A DNA stretch of 64,000 nt from assembly GCA_030374805.1 (NCBI GenBank), contig JARGSG010000095.1, positions 62,001-126,000 on the forward strand, in the 5' to 3' direction. Shown here piece by piece: positions 10,946-23,825 of this stretch (within the stretch, counting starts at the first letter, position 1; every line of letters begins with the position of its first letter). Under the pieces are notes generated by a model. It searched no databases. It was not told the origin of the DNA and worked only from the letters and a program-made list of their open reading frames with translations. The translations under genes were made by a program, and so were the position numbers. The DNA comes from Gracilaria gracilis. Lineage: Eukaryota; Rhodophyta; Florideophyceae; Gracilariales; Gracilariaceae.

Positions 10946-13900
10946 GCTTCGACATAATTGGTAGATGCGAAAGACCTGGAGAGCGTTGCGCAACTTTCTT
11001 CGAATAAAAAGCCATGACTTCATGAGAAGTGTTGTTGGATTGACCATCCGGAGCTCGGGCGTTAGTAATAACTTTCGTACCCGGGTTGGGGCCTTGTATC
11101 ACGCGCTCACAAAACAAGAGCTCGTAGACACTATCTATTTTTATTATCTCTGTCTCTTCGTTTCCTGAGATGACCTTGTAGGGACCATCCGTAATAAGCG
11201 CCAGTTTGTGGCGTTTCTTCTTTTTAGGTTTGTAGTGCTCCTTCCGAAAAAGGCGAATTGTCCTTTCTCTACCAAGGGACGCTGCCGACGGATTTGGGCA
11301 TCAAAATTCCACTTGTCAGCCAGTTGTGCCTCCGGCATCGCGGATTTTGCGACGGAAACCATTGAGGTGAGCCCATTCTTCCATTGAGTATACATGATCA
11401 GCCGTAGATGGGTGTATATCCAGTGTCGGCTGAGGTTCAACTGCAGACGGCGGCGGTGGCCGTGAGAGGATTTGTTTAAAGGGGAATAACCAGTAACTTT
11501 GTGAACCTGCGTGTTGTATGAATAAGTTACCGTATCAGTGTACAAATCCCATGTCGGGGGTGATCATCCGTACAACGCAGACAAAAACGTTCGGTTAACC
11601 CACTCCACTTGCTTATTACATCGGGGTGATGCGTCGTTGTGAACGAGTTCTTCATATCAAATATTCGGCAGAAATCCCGGAAAACCCTCGCAACGGGGTG
11701 CGGTTCGTTATCCGAAAGGGTATGAACCGGTGGACCGTAGACTAAATCTCAGTGTCTAACAAAGGCTTCAGCGACGTTTCGTGCGGTTATCTTCTTCAAC
11801 GGAATCGTCCGAACTAGTTTAGGAAAGCGGCCCCTTATGACGAGAAGGTATTTGTTTCCACGGGTAGTCCGGAGGAACTCACCCAGAATATCGATAGCGA
11901 TAAACTCGAGAGAAGCCCGTGTCGGGAACGTGGTGTACTTTTCGCATGACGTCGTAGTTTACCTGGTTTTCGGGCATAATGCGTACACGACCGCATGATT
12001 GCGTAGCAATCCAGCGCTAATGCGGGCCAGTAGAAGTCCTGGCGTAATGTCGTGTACAGTTTCCTTGCACGAGGGTTAGCAGCCAATCTCAAGAGGTGAG
12101 AGAGGAATAGTACTCTTGATTGGTGGGAATGCGGAACCACAATTTGTGAAGAAGGCCGGAATGTCCTTACCAAGTATCCTTGGGAGTCAACCCCAAAAGA
12201 AATATCGGCACCTCCATTTAACTGGGCGCGTATCTACGCACAAAATGGGTCTCCGTGCTGGTCACGTATCTTTCCTCGGGAGTCATCGGCGCAAACGAAC
12301 CGGGGTCCGGGTCTTCACCATCTGCTACTAGAATATCGTCACAGACGTCGTCTGAAATCAGGTCGTAGTCCGAGTCATTCTCAAGTAGGAAACAGGGGAT
12401 ATCTTCATCATCGTCCTCGACGGGTAAGGCTTCACCTTCCGTTCCTAGATGTGAAAGAGCGTCCGCCTGGGCGTTCAAACTTCCCTTCTTGTATGAGACT
12501 TCATAGTCTAATTCGGCGAGCAGTAGTCCCCAACGCATTAAGCGGCCAGAAGGTTCCGTGATGGGCATTAACCAACGCCATGCGGATTATCTGTATTAAC
12601 GGTGAATTGTACACCCATGAGATATGGTCGAAGCGTTTGCAGCGCTCATACCATGGTGAGACATTTTTTCTCGGATACCGAGTAGTTTCTTCATGAAAAT
12701 TGATTGATCTGGACCAGTACCCAATGGGTTTTCGCTCCCCGTCGGGGGTTGTTTGAAACAACGCACCCAATTTGGTAGTCACCAGAATCCGTGTCGACAG
12801 TATAAAGTAACCATGTCTTTGGCAACGATAGGATCGGTGCAGAGGTAACTGCCTCTCAAAGAGAGTAGAAAGCTTCCACTTGCACGGAAGCAAGAGGTCT
12901 TAATTTTGGTGGTTATCCTTTCTTCAAAAGGTCGTTGAGAGGTCCCGCGATCTTCACAAAGCGCGGTATATATCGTCGGTACACGTTAAATAACCCTTAA
13001 AAAAAGCGAAGTTCCGTTTGAGTTGTCGGTTGTTTGGCCTCTTTGAGCGACTAAACCCGCGCATCAACGATCAGTAAGCGCCCTGGACGAGTGATGTGCC
13101 CCAGATACTTAGCCGAATCGGTGAAAATTTCACCCTACCTCAACTTTCGAGAGATTCTCGCATCACGGAGCGTGGTCATGATCTCACGAACGTGGTCCAG
13201 GTGGTCATCCAAACTACTGGAAAAGACAATGATATCGTCAAGATAGACGAGGCAACTCCGCCACTTGAAGCAAGCAAGAAGGATATCCAAAGCCCGCTAA
13301 AAGGTAGCGGGGGCGTTTGTCAGTCCAAATGGCATAAGCGTAAAGCAATACAACCCTGAGTGGCAAACGAAAGCTGTCTTATCACGGTTTTCAGGTCGAA
13401 CGGGTACTTGCCAGTACCCCCAGATCGCATCCAACGTGGAGAACACCAAGGATTTGCCGAGAGAAACAATATACTCGTGCATACGGGGTATGGGTTACAC
13501 GTCTTTTACGGTGACTGCGTTCAAGCGATGGTAGTCGATGCAAAAACGACAGGAACCATCGGGTTTCGGAGCCAATAGAACTGGGGATGCCCACGGGTAT
13601 TGAGCTGGTTCAATCACGCCTGCGCGGGGCATTTTGTGCACTTGGAATTGTACTTCTTCCCTTGCGTTGAGACATGCCCTGTATGGGTGTTGAGCAATGG
13701 GTGTCGAACCGGGTAGCAAATCAATCCGGTGTTTCGTTTTTGTGATCTTCCTGACAGATCCGTCCCTCATTGAGGTGAACTCATGCAACATTTCGCGTAA
13801 CTTCTGACGATGAGACTCCGGCACGTGGCCGAGGTCTAACTCTTCCAACTCCTTTACAGGGTCGAGCTTGTCGAAACTCGTGGGGATGAGCTTCGCTTCC

Positions 13901-15370
13901 AAATCGTTCGTGCATTTAACATCTTTGGAAGGAATGAGTTCTTCTTCCCCCTCCTTAGCTGAAGATTTATTTCCTACCATTGCATGTTCAACAATCCCGA
14001 GTACTTCGGCGGCGGACACCTTTGCAGGGATTAATGCCGTAAGTTGTGGAAACACAGTACCAACGACTTGGGGTTTCGCCAGGTACTGGGACCTCTTGCC
14101 AAAGTTGGCAATTGAAACCTGAAAAGGGCGCCCATCAGCTATCTGAACGACCTTGTTTGCCAGGGCCAGCTGGTATTCCTCGTATAAAGAGATGAATGGT
14201 TGAACAACCCTTAGACCAAGGGGTGCAGCTGCGACGTCGACCATCACTTGGGATTCCGGCGGGATTGCCACCGGCCGTGCAACAGGTAGCTTCGGCTATT
14301 ACTTTGGAGGTAACGAATCCTGTAGGGAAACTGGAAGTGGTACCAGATGAGATAAAAAACGCCTAAGCAGGCGACGAACAATCGGTACTACGGAACCATT
14401 CTCCATTTCAACTTCACGCGAGCGCGGGCGGATTGCTTCGACGTAACGATCGGAGAAGTCACATCCCAAAATAACGGGGGAGTCTAGCGTCTTACGGACG
14501 GTTAACTCGAGCTGTACGACAGAGTTGCCAATCCTCACGACGATTGAAACCATACCTGCAGTTTTCAGAGGGTTATTGTTAGCGTCAGGTACGTCCATGA
14601 GGGGACCATGTAGAACACAAAAACGCCCTTCCAGCGGTAATAACGATTCAACAATGAAGTTGGGGCCCGCACTTATATCTAGAATGGACAGATGACGCAC
14701 CATTTACGGGGCGGATAGGCCAAGGTCTGCGAACACCTTATAGTTTCGCTTGGCCATAACCATGACTCTATCCGGGATACGGTTGTTCCTATACCGTATC
14801 CACGGGCGACGCAACACACCAATGCTGGTAGAGTACACGTCTGGGGTGGTCAAGGACTTCCTTGAAAGGTTTTTAACCGGGGAGCGAGCCTGTGACGCCT
14901 CGGGATCCGATAACCTCGACTCGGGCGCCTCTGCGATGGAGACTACCTGATCAGTTTCCCTGAGTGGTATCCGTTCTAACGGTAACGGCGTTCTGCACGG
15001 TGGTCGCCGGTGGGGCGGCATGTGAAACAGCGACAGAACTATCCACGGCTGCAGGAATGACAGCATTAGCGGACGGAATCGATGAAGCAGGGATCCTAGA
15101 AGAACCCGTTTGTTGCAACAACACAGCTTTAGCTGGCGATATCGAACGAGGAAACTCGGTCTTCGCACGCAGGTAGGTGGTTACAGGTACGGGTGACTGT
15201 TCTTCCGGGGTCAGGCCTTCATAATTAACCACAACTTTAGGCATCTCCCTCAAAGTGGGAGTACGCTTTGGCGAAACATGCCCGTGGATGTAGCGAAGGT
15301 GACAGATCAATCTGGAAGCAGTCGCGGGCATACGGTGCCTTGGAACTTTACCACGCAGGCGCACTACCAT
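10946..15370 (-). mobile_element. Ty3/Gypsy element B, decayed, minus strand
   Basis: Read right to left: a gag tail (about 15370-14700), a protease region (near 14640, frame with ISAGPNFIVESLL), a protease-RT linker, RT (about 13740-13000, with FCIDYHRLNAV and FSTLDAIWGYWQVPV), RNase H (about 12890-12500), the integrase zinc region (about 12170-11840) and the integrase C-terminal part (about 11545-11144). No LTR was paired. The 3' end abuts the pogo-like transposon and runs tail-to-tail with Gypsy A. It is broken in roughly ten places and looks older than Gypsy A or C. Confidence 0.8.
13495..14271 (-). pseudogene. Gypsy B protease-RT linker and RT N-terminal region
   Basis: An open stretch of 258 codons. 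It includes HRIDLLPGSTPIAQHPYRA near 13740, the conserved Gypsy entry to RT, then GVIEPAQYPWASPVLL and FCIDYHRLNAVTVKDV. Wording and order match the RT fingers of Ty3/Gypsy elements and parallel those of elements A and C here. It is a fossil fragment. Confidence 0.75.
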
Positions 15371-17377
15371 CCAGGCCTTTGGTAGTGATTACCAGTAGCG
15401 TATGGGACCTGAATGGATCTGGTATCTATTTTAAAGCGTTCCATTATGTGAGAGCTTTTTAAGGGCGTGTGACATAGACGATGAAAACGTTTGCGGCCCA
15501 TTCGGAAAGCACCATACTAATTTGCGTCTGAATATACATGAGTGAGACATTCGAAGGTCTCTTTGACTACAGGATAGTCAGTTGTCCCACGCTTCTTCTT
15601 TTCTTTTTGAAAGGAGTAGATAACAAGGAGTAAACTGAGAAAAACATGATGCACTCCTGTGTAACGATTTCGTCGTCTTCGCTTGAGTTGTGCGTCTCAG
15701 TTTGATTCGAAGTTGTCATGGTGTGTCCTTGACTCGAAGAGAGAACTTGTGAGAAACCGGGGGTGGCTACCCAGCGGAAAAGTCGGAAAGATATCAGGGA
15801 CATGAACACCGTGGCTTTTACGGCCATGTTGGTTGTGTCGGACACGGCTAGAAAGCATGTGGCGGGTTTGTACGGTGTGAGTCGGAAATTTAAATGTTAT
15901 AGCAGAAGCGGAGCAATATTTTCATATGTTCGAGAAAAAGTTGTGGATGTTGTTGGGCAGGCGAGATCCTTTGGGTATCTTTTGGGTCTAACCAGGCGAG
16001 TACCCCATGAACAAGGGAGTAGTTTCACAAAATTGTTGTAAAGGATAGAATCTTGTGGCTCGCATTTCTGCTCAGCGTGTGCGGTACACGTGTTGGACAC
16101 AATACTTCAGTCTACAAGTTTTTCTATATGGATAATTTCTGGGAATTTTAGTTTTCTACGCATTGTGTACGGGAGTGCTCTGCATGGTTCTCGCCGGCTT
16201 CTCTGTTTACCTAAGCGCCACTGCCTCCACGGTGAGTGGCAGAGAAGGGAGATATGTTGCACTACTAAGCATCTGATTGGTCATTATAAGTAGAAAGGCG
16301 TTTAGAGCTTAGTTTTGAAGGTTCAATGGGGTAGAAAAGAGCCGGAGCAGTTGCATCTCGACTAAAGTGAACTAGATCACTTCTGTTTGGACAACGAACC
16401 CCCACCTTCCTTCACAGAAAACTTTGTCTTGCTTTTTTTCGTGGTTTTCCACCCTCCAACCATTTCTTCCTCCTTGGCGGCTTGGTCTCCCTCTTTTTTC
16501 CGAAAAGAGCATGAAAAGCAATAACATTTACTTGTGTCTGTCTTGGGCTTCGGTTCTAGAAATTTTGTTTCCCGCAGGTAAACTACTTTGGGTCTTGCGA
16601 GAGGGAGGTTTTGCTTTTCTGTTGTCGTTTCGTGTCAATTCCTGCCAGCACAAGACCTATAGTTTTGGTCGTGTCGTAGCTCCTTCTTGCTACAAACGTC
16701 AGCTTCGGTGTTGCCACTCTGCAAATTTTGTCTCTTTTCTATGGAATTTTGCCTAGTACCCCCACTCAATTTTTTGGGTGGTAATCTTGAAAGCAATTTC
16801 TGTTGTGTTTTTTTGGCACTGTGTTTGTGTCCTATTGCTCTTTGGTTTCTCATCACCCGCAACATTTCTTCTACAAAAATGGTGTTCTTCAATCAAACAA
16901 TTTTGCTGATCAATCTTTTCTTTGTGGCGACACCCTGATATGCCCCACACTGCATTGTTGAGGTTATAAACCCTGCAGCAAAGGTAACCCCGAAAAGACC
17001 CATAGAACAAAAATCTGCGTAGGTGACTCACATATAAATTTTAGGTGCTGGAGACCTCTTCCGTGCTCTCCCGTTCGAAGAAAATTCGACAACTGAACCT
17101 AAAGCACCGATAATTACAGAAGATATCATCAAGGTAGCCTGAATATGTTTCACGATTGCTTTCAGTTCCTCTTATGTTTATATCCAATTATTTCGATGAC
17201 TGGTACGTTGAGAAAGATGTTGAGGCGTACAGAGCTATTGCCAGAGAGCGATGAGTCCAGCCACAATTTTGAACGCTGTATTCATTAAAGGTTATCAAAT
17301 GGCACGAGACTGCAATATATGTGAGTACTACCTTTTGCCTCCTCTGAGAGTGAAGTGGTTGCGACCCCCGGCTGCCC
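15371..17377. other. Interval without a supported gene
   Basis: No conserved domain was recognised. One frame (ATG near 15802 to 16041, plus strand, about 79 codons, with VSDTARKHVAGLYGVSRKF) is open but unmatched. 16400-16930 is T-rich on the plus strand, with C-rich pyrimidine runs and no convincing frame. Remnants of the 5' end of Gypsy B or the 3' end of Copia A may lie here, but no paired repeats were found. Confidence 0.4.
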
Positions 17378-17451
17378 TTTATTTGCACAACGGTTGGAAC
17401 TCGTGGACATTGTGTCCAGTTCCAACCGGTGGCTGTCATTGCGTCACTTAC
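17378..17451. repeat. 74-bp hairpin module, copy 1
   Basis: This copy matches 26521-26594 at about 70 of 74 positions by eye, while the flanks differ. Its core (17391-17428) is a near-perfect hairpin: outer arms CGGTTGGAAC and GTTCCAACCG, inner arms TGGACA and TGTCCA, with a 3-nt bulge on one side. On the minus strand an AATAAA lies just downstream of the hairpin. It could be a structured RNA, a miniature element or part of an unrecognised repeat. It lies about 250 bp beyond the 3' end of Copia A and is not explained by that element. Confidence 0.6.
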
Positions 17452-17689
17452 ACCGTCCCTCGCGAAAATGTTCTAAGAACCATGCTTCGCGACGGTACGA
17501 CTGAGCAGGTACCGTACAGTAACTACCGTTAAAAACCTTAGCTGCAGCAAAACGGAGTAGGAAAAATCTGCTCCTCTAAGGAAAAGGTATAGTACCGATA
17601 ACATCCCGTAAATAGCATTCCATAGACAAAACAAAACAAAAGAAAAACATGAAATGTAGCAAAGTGAGTAAAGAGAAACAAAGAGAAAT

Positions 17690-20600
17690 TGTTCTAGCAT
17701 AGAAGTCCGCAAAGCAGTCTCATCTTCTCAGTGCCATCAAGTCTTACAGACTTTATAAGCAAATCCGCATGTTGCACTTCAGTTCGAATCTCTTCAACAT
17801 TCAACACCTTTAACCTCACCAGCTCTTTGATATGATGGTATTTAAGGGCAATGTGCTTGTTCCTTTCTGTGGTCTTGGAATTTTTTTTCTATGGACTGTG
17901 CCGTAGAACTGTCTGTGAATATAGATATAGGATACGTATCTGGTTCTTCTCCACTGAGAACATTGTCGTTTCGTAATTCCCAAAAGAGTCTACGAAACCA
18001 CTTCACCCTCTTTCCGCAGTACGATACTGCGATGTGTTCTGCTTCTCCAGGCAAAAGTACAATTAATATTCGCTTCTTTGCGGTCCACATTACAAATACA
18101 TCGTTCACCTTGATCAGTAACCCAGTGTTTGACTTTCTGAGTTCTCTGCACGCAGCCTAGTCTGCATCACAATATACCTCCATCGGTGCTGATGAATGCG
18201 CAGGATAGAACAAGCAAAGACCTTTTGTACCCTTCAAGTACCTTAGTGTTCTCTTCACGTATCCGACGTGCCTCATGCACGGATCATGTACTTGTCTATC
18301 TAGCATTTTTGCTGCGAACATTATACCTGGTTGCGAAGACACTGCCAAGTACATCAAATGTCCTAAATTTTCCGGTAGCGACCGTGAAGCGTGGCAGATA
18401 ATGGCATCTCGTCATCAACTCGACCTGTGAGGTCACAAGGAGACGGCAATGGAGTCCGCGCTGGGTTGGTGTTTGAAAGTAAATATTCTCTCAGCATCTT
18501 CTCGACGTACAAAGTTTGGCGGACCTTAATACCGTTCCGATCCCTTTCCATGTCTAGTCCGATGAAGGACTTCGCTTCACCCAGAAACTTTACTTGAGAT
18601 AGTTTCCGCATCTCATCTTTGAAGTTATTTAGGAGAGAGTAACAGTTCGATAACATATGGATGTCATCAACCAGCACCATCAATTTCAGCATTCCGCTTT
18701 TTGACTTGTAAATGTAGAGGTGGCTATCCGTGCTTGACTGCTTGAACCCATGTCCTAGTTGTTAGTCATTTAGTAGGAAGCCCCAGATTCGTCCAGCCTG
18801 TCGAGCCCCATAGATCGACTTGTTAAGTAAGCAGATCTTTCCGGGGACATATGATGATCCCGATGAGTTCTGTCTCTGTTTCATTAGGAGGGGTTCTTCG
18901 AGATCTCCAAATAGATATGCGTTACTTATATCCATTGTCTCCAAGATGAGTCCTTGACTTGCCGCTTTTGCTATGGCGTGACGAATAGTCTCCAACCGCG
19001 CTACGGGTGCGTATAGGCTGTCCGGGTCGAAGTCCAGATACGGACGTTGCTTGTCGCCTGGATCACGCAGCGCGGTTTTGCGAGGGCTTTAGGAGGATCA
19101 CTGCTTACATGTCTCACCAGGAATGTCCAAAGGAACGGGAGTGGTTTCATCCCAGTTTTCCTATCCCCTGGTTCCCAAGTTTTCCTTTCCACTAGTGCAT
19201 TGAGTTCCCTGTTGATCGCTTCTGCCCAGTTGGGCTTGTCTCTCGCTTCTTCAAAGATGATGTGGACTCTGCCAGCGTCCATGAATTCCTTAGAGCGAGA
19301 GTGAACGACAGCACAGTGAGACAATGATGCGTCCATGTGCTCCTCGTCTCCTTCCTCCATCTCGTTCTCGGCTTCAAGCCGTCGGATGGAAAAACATCAA
19401 CGAGTTTGCTTAGTGACGGTAATGATTCTTTCGTCACCTTGAAGTCCCGATTCGATCTACATTGGATTACTTTCCTAAATGAAGGGGCGTAAATTATTAG
19501 TAGCGTGCGTGAACTGTGCATGCCGACGAAGTGACCAGGGACTGCACGCAGAAGTAGCTTTTTGTCCTCCGCAGTTTTTGATCTGTATATAAATGCGTGT
19601 CCTGGTTGTCCGAACTTAAAATGTTCGCAAAGTTGGGCTTACGTCAGAACCAGAGCGTGTACGGAATCTTCAAGTTTTTCCGAGAGTTTTGGAAGACGAC
19701 TTCTCAAGTAGTTTGCATGCAATATGGCCTCCTCCCAGAGTTGGAGGAGTAATTGGGATGCCTGTAAAAATTTTCGTGCCATCTTCCATAAGTCCTGGAT
19801 AATCTTCTCAGCGATGCCATTCGATTGATGTGAGTATGGCGGTGTGCATTCGAAAACTATCCCCTTCTCCATTGCTTATGTTTTGAAGTCATCCGATCTG
19901 TTCTCATCCGTCCCGTCAAGGCAAATGCGTAGAGACGATTGGGGGAGACTTTGCTTTCCGCGCGAGCCTTGTACCATCTTATTGACTGAAAGAAATGAGA
20001 TTTTTTGGTTAAGGAAGTATTCGTAGCAAGCTGTTGTGTTGTGCTCGATAAGTACGTCTATATAAGTGGATCCTTGCAATGATGGAGGTGTGACGGGCCC
20101 TGTACGATCCGTGTGAGTGAGTTCCAATGGGTGGGGGACTGCGGATGTAGAGTGCTGTAGTGGTGCACGTTTTCCGCCTGCATGAATGCACAGTATTCAG
20201 TGTATGCTGCTAATTTCCGTAGAGGAAAGTTATCGGACTTTTTCGCATTGTTCCACGCAAGCCAGAAGCCGTTCTCGTCCTGGATGTCCGAGTTTGTTAT
20301 GCCAGTCCTTTGCAGTGTTTCCGGGAGATGTTATGGATCTTTTTGCACGTGGAGGAGGTGCTGGGTTAGGAAGAGGGTACAGTCCGTCTTTCGGGGTTGA
20401 TTTATATATTGTTTACCTCGTAATCCGGTCCTTTATGAGGAATCCACGTTGCTCTTCGCTGTTCAAGAACTCAATGTGAGCATGGTTGGAGAGGTCTGAG
20501 AGAGACACAAGGTTAGAGTCGAAGGAAGGTTTATGCATTTTCGGTAGTATAATTCCTTCTCCGATTGGAAGTTTGATAGTTCCGTGACCGATTATCTCTG

Positions 20601-21690
20601 AAGACCGGTCGCATGTCTTCACCGTTTGGCGTCGTGTTGAGTGATATTCCCGGAAGGAATTTCTTTCTTTGATGAAAACGTGAGTGGCTCCAGAGTGTAA
20701 CCAGGTTGGGACTTCATCTGGACTGGTGACACTTGTTTGGATATAGCTACAAAGCCACGAGGGGAGCAGCTGTCCTGGTTTTGTTGTTGACTATGGTCCC
20801 GATTGGTGTTGCTGTTTCCTTTGGAATTGTCCCAATACTTGTTAAACCGATTGCTATTGTTGCTGTTTCTTGGATTTCGTCCTTGTCCGCGGTGTCGACC
20901 ACTTCTATGGTCGAAGGTTCCGTTATTTCTGTTTTTGTTAGTGCGTTTTCTTGACCGGCACTCGGAGCGAATATGGCCGATTCTCCAGCAGTTCCAGCAT
21001 TCGAGCCCTTTAGTGTTTCGTCTTGAATGCTGTTTATTGCGACCTGTACTGGACTTCTGTGCTGCTGGATAAGGGTGTTTAATTTCCTTCTTGGTTTCCG
21101 TTGCCTTTGTATTCCGCGTCGATGCGCGGTGACTCCGGAGGTTCATCTCTGAGTGAACGAGCAAAACAACTTGAGCGTACCCCATGCTTTTGGGGTAAGC
21201 CAACATAGTGGTAACCATTAATGATTTGGTTAGCGTTCGTAACATTGTGGCCGTTCGTTCTCGGTCCGTTAGCGAATCGCCTAGACGAACAAGTTCCAAG
21301 AACGTGGTTTCCAGCTCAAGTAGGTGTTGTTGAAAGTCGTCACCGCTCTTGAAGGAAACGGTTGTGACTTTCTGCTGCAGGTTCGTTTTCGACTGCATGT
21401 TGTTTTTCTTTTAGGTGGTCTCTAACTTCAACCACATCTCCAATGCAGAGCAATGTTCACTTTCTAATAACTCGGAGACGGCAATAATATGTTACGTACT
21501 AAGATTCTGCACGATTGCCGATCGTGCCTTGCGGTCGGCGTCATCCCAACGTCCGCAGGCTTGTGCGGTACCTGTAGAGCAAAACCCGCGAACGGGAAGA
21601 ACCCTGTGGGTGTCCGAAATCCACTTTTGAGGAGGTAGTCCGGCGATAAAGCCCTCTTGACTCCCAAGATGTGGGTGTAACTCCACGGGA
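17690..21690 (-). mobile_element. Ty1/Copia element A, decayed, minus strand
   Basis: Read right to left: gag with the zinc knuckle CWNCWRIGHIRSEC (near 20970), integrase (about 20190-19640, with ECTPPYSHQSNGIAE), a linker, RT (about 19360-18380, with ETMDISNAYLFGDLEEPL and KVRQTLYVEKMLREY), and RNase H (about 18360-17700, with YLKGTKGLCLFY and a KYHHIKELVR tail). The gag-IN-RT-RH order identifies Ty1/Copia. It is broken in more than ten places and no LTR pair was recognised, so it is older than Copia B. Confidence 0.85.
20619..21398 (-). pseudogene. Copia A gag region with CCHC zinc knuckle
   Basis: A stretch of about 259 open codons. Its N-terminal half is helical (DDFQQHLLELETTFLELVRL), the middle is basic, and the knuckle CWNCWRIGHIRSEC has the CX2CX4HX4C spacing of retroelement nucleocapsids. 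An Asn/Arg-rich tail follows. It belongs to the decayed Copia A and continues upstream toward 21690 in a degraded form. Confidence 0.7.
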
Positions 21691-22668
21691 GATTCAGGTA
21701 AACCTACGAGGTGTGAAACGAAGAATCCGGTAACGGAACGACCAGAAGCGACCAGCCATGGTATTGGCAGAATGGCACGCGAGTGTCACGCGCGGTATCC
21801 GGAAACGGATAGAAAAAGGGAACCCAACGAACGGGGCAATACTCGTGAGACGAGTGGTACGAAAAGCAACAAAAGAACACCCAATACTGAGGCGGAGAGG
21901 TGTACCTGGCAGGTCAGACAATAAACATAAATAGGTGGACCAAAACAAATAATAAACCAGTATGGTATGCATCGAAACGCTTCTCCTTGGTGGAGCCGGT
22001 CGGATGACGGAGCCGTACTAACGGAAACTTCTCCAAGAAGGAGGCAAAGTACTCGCGCAAGCGATCAAAGTCAGGGCCGAACACGGGTTGAGTTTAATGA
22101 AAGGAGAGCGAGCGCGAGCTCGCTTCGGCTAAGTACCGTACCACAGTGTGGCAAACAAAAATATCTAGATATCTAGCCAAGTCTCCCATGTGTATGGCTC
22201 GTTCTAAAATAAACCAAAAATAGGTACACAAATTCTAAAACAATCCCCAAAATTAAGAGCCAAAATATTCCTCACATCTGTGTGCATCTGGTGCATATGA
22301 TGCACACTATTCCCCGCATATTTCGAGGTAATTTTGCACTACAGTACCCTCGTTGGGACGTGGTTATATGAGAACGAATAAGGATTGTAGAGAATGCATG
22401 AAATATTGAACGTAGATGCGCCAGGTGTAGTACTCGGCGTTGCATTTCAGTCAAGGACTACGCTTCGATTCATGATCTTTGACCATGTCCATCGCGTATT
22501 TTCTTGTACGCGAGAGTGGATGGGCAAATATATTGGTGTTTCGTCTTCTTCTTCTATAGTCACTACTGGCAGAGAGATCCTTCTCGTTCTCCTGAAGATC
22601 AGACCTCCGGTTCCGGGTTACTGTCCCAGGAAACACGTTTTGCATCGCCCTGTCAAGTTTTGCGTGTG
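21691..22668. other. Interval without a supported gene
   Basis: This probably holds the remains of the Copia A 5' end and its leader, plus sequence downstream of the host-type gene at 22669. An arginine-rich frame on the minus strand (22670-22451) has no recognisable domain and no ATG start. No LTR pair could be matched between this interval and 17.0-17.7 kb. Confidence 0.4.
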
Positions 22669-23825
22669 TCAAAACGAGATGCTTTTTACAACTACGACAC
22701 GCCCAGAGGAGGTTACTAACAGGGGATAGGTTTTCACCAATGTATACTCTCTAGCCTCTTGCGCCGTACGAGCAAGGCGAGCTTCTCCGTTGTGCTTCGA
22801 TGTCGCCGACAATCGGGGCTGAAAGAAGAGACACCCCGCCTCCTTTGGGAGACAAAGCACTCCCCAGCAAAGCCAGTTATCTAGCGTGATATCAAATTCG
22901 ACGATTTGGTACAAGTCCCCTGTCGATTTCCTATCGGTGCTAAGCTTGCGAGTATTCCTGGCCAACACAGTGACAACTTCTTCGATGAGGACAGCATCGG
23001 AGGCTCTTAGTTGACAGACGTGGCTTCCCACCCGCCGAACACGTGACATCACACAACTTCCTGTGGGCCAGCGAGACTGAAAATCTCAACCTGTCTTTTT
23101 GGACCAGGAGTCAATCCGGACTTCGTAATCAAGTAGCACGCGCGTTTCCCCTGTGATTTTTTGTGTTTTTCCCTCAGGATGAGCGGCGAATGGAGGAAAG
23201 GGCAGAGGCGAACCAACCGATTTTACAACCTCAAGCCCTTGCCGAGAAATAAAGTAAAGATGTGTTGGTGTATCGTTCTGGCCAAAACGCGCCACGGCAG
23301 GGTAGCAGTCGAGCAGGAGTGGCAATGTAGCAAGACCTAGAGTGTGGTTTGGAAAGGGGGGCAGGGCGCGAAAAGCTAAGCAATATCGGTGGCTTTTGAA
23401 GTGGGGGAAGGCAAGTAGGAGGTAGCCCTTTAAGATCGGCGCAGCAATGTAAAATGTCCAGTTGGAACAGCATGGCTGAGCAGAGGTAAATTCTGCGGCT
23501 TGGTGAGGACGGCGTGAAAGGCGACGAAAAAAATTGCGGCCTAGCAAAGTTGGCGTCACAGAAAGGATAGGGCGGAAGGCAGAAAATCAAGCTTCGCGGG
23601 TTACGTAGGGCAACGAGAAAGGTTGCCGCAGCAAGGTCACTGGTCCGTTGAGGGCGGGACAGCCGCAGAGCGATGTTGCGATAAAATGGGATAGTGGTGC
23701 CGCGGCTCGTGCAGCGGCACGGTCTAAGAGCTGGGTGACAATGCGTGGGCGGTGCTGCAGAATCCGGCGCGTCTCGAGGCTGGGGAGTGGTCTAGCGGTT
23801 GAAAAGATCGATGGCGACTGCTACC
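22669..23825 (-). pseudogene. Decayed host-type gene of unknown family
   Basis: One minus-strand frame stays protein-like from about 23825 to the TGA at 22669-22671, about 385 codons, interrupted by two isolated TGA codons (23086-23088 and near 23592) with no need to change frame. An AG-ending sequence just above 23825 could be a splice acceptor, which would make this a terminal exon. Recognisable stretches include RPRIVTQLLDRAAARAAAP, LYFISRQGLEVVKSVGSPL and DITLDNWLCWGVLCLPKEA. I do not recognise the family. The 2.6 kb transposon starts only about 40 bp upstream, so any 5' exons are displaced or lost. An alternative frame at 23590-23231 is also open for 120 codons and may contribute. Confidence 0.5.

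Noticed and set aside
16980-17700. 17.0-17.7 kb as the 3' LTR of Copia A
   Set aside because: No matching copy was found at the opposite end (21.4-22.2 kb), and the hairpin module inside it recurs without Copia A.
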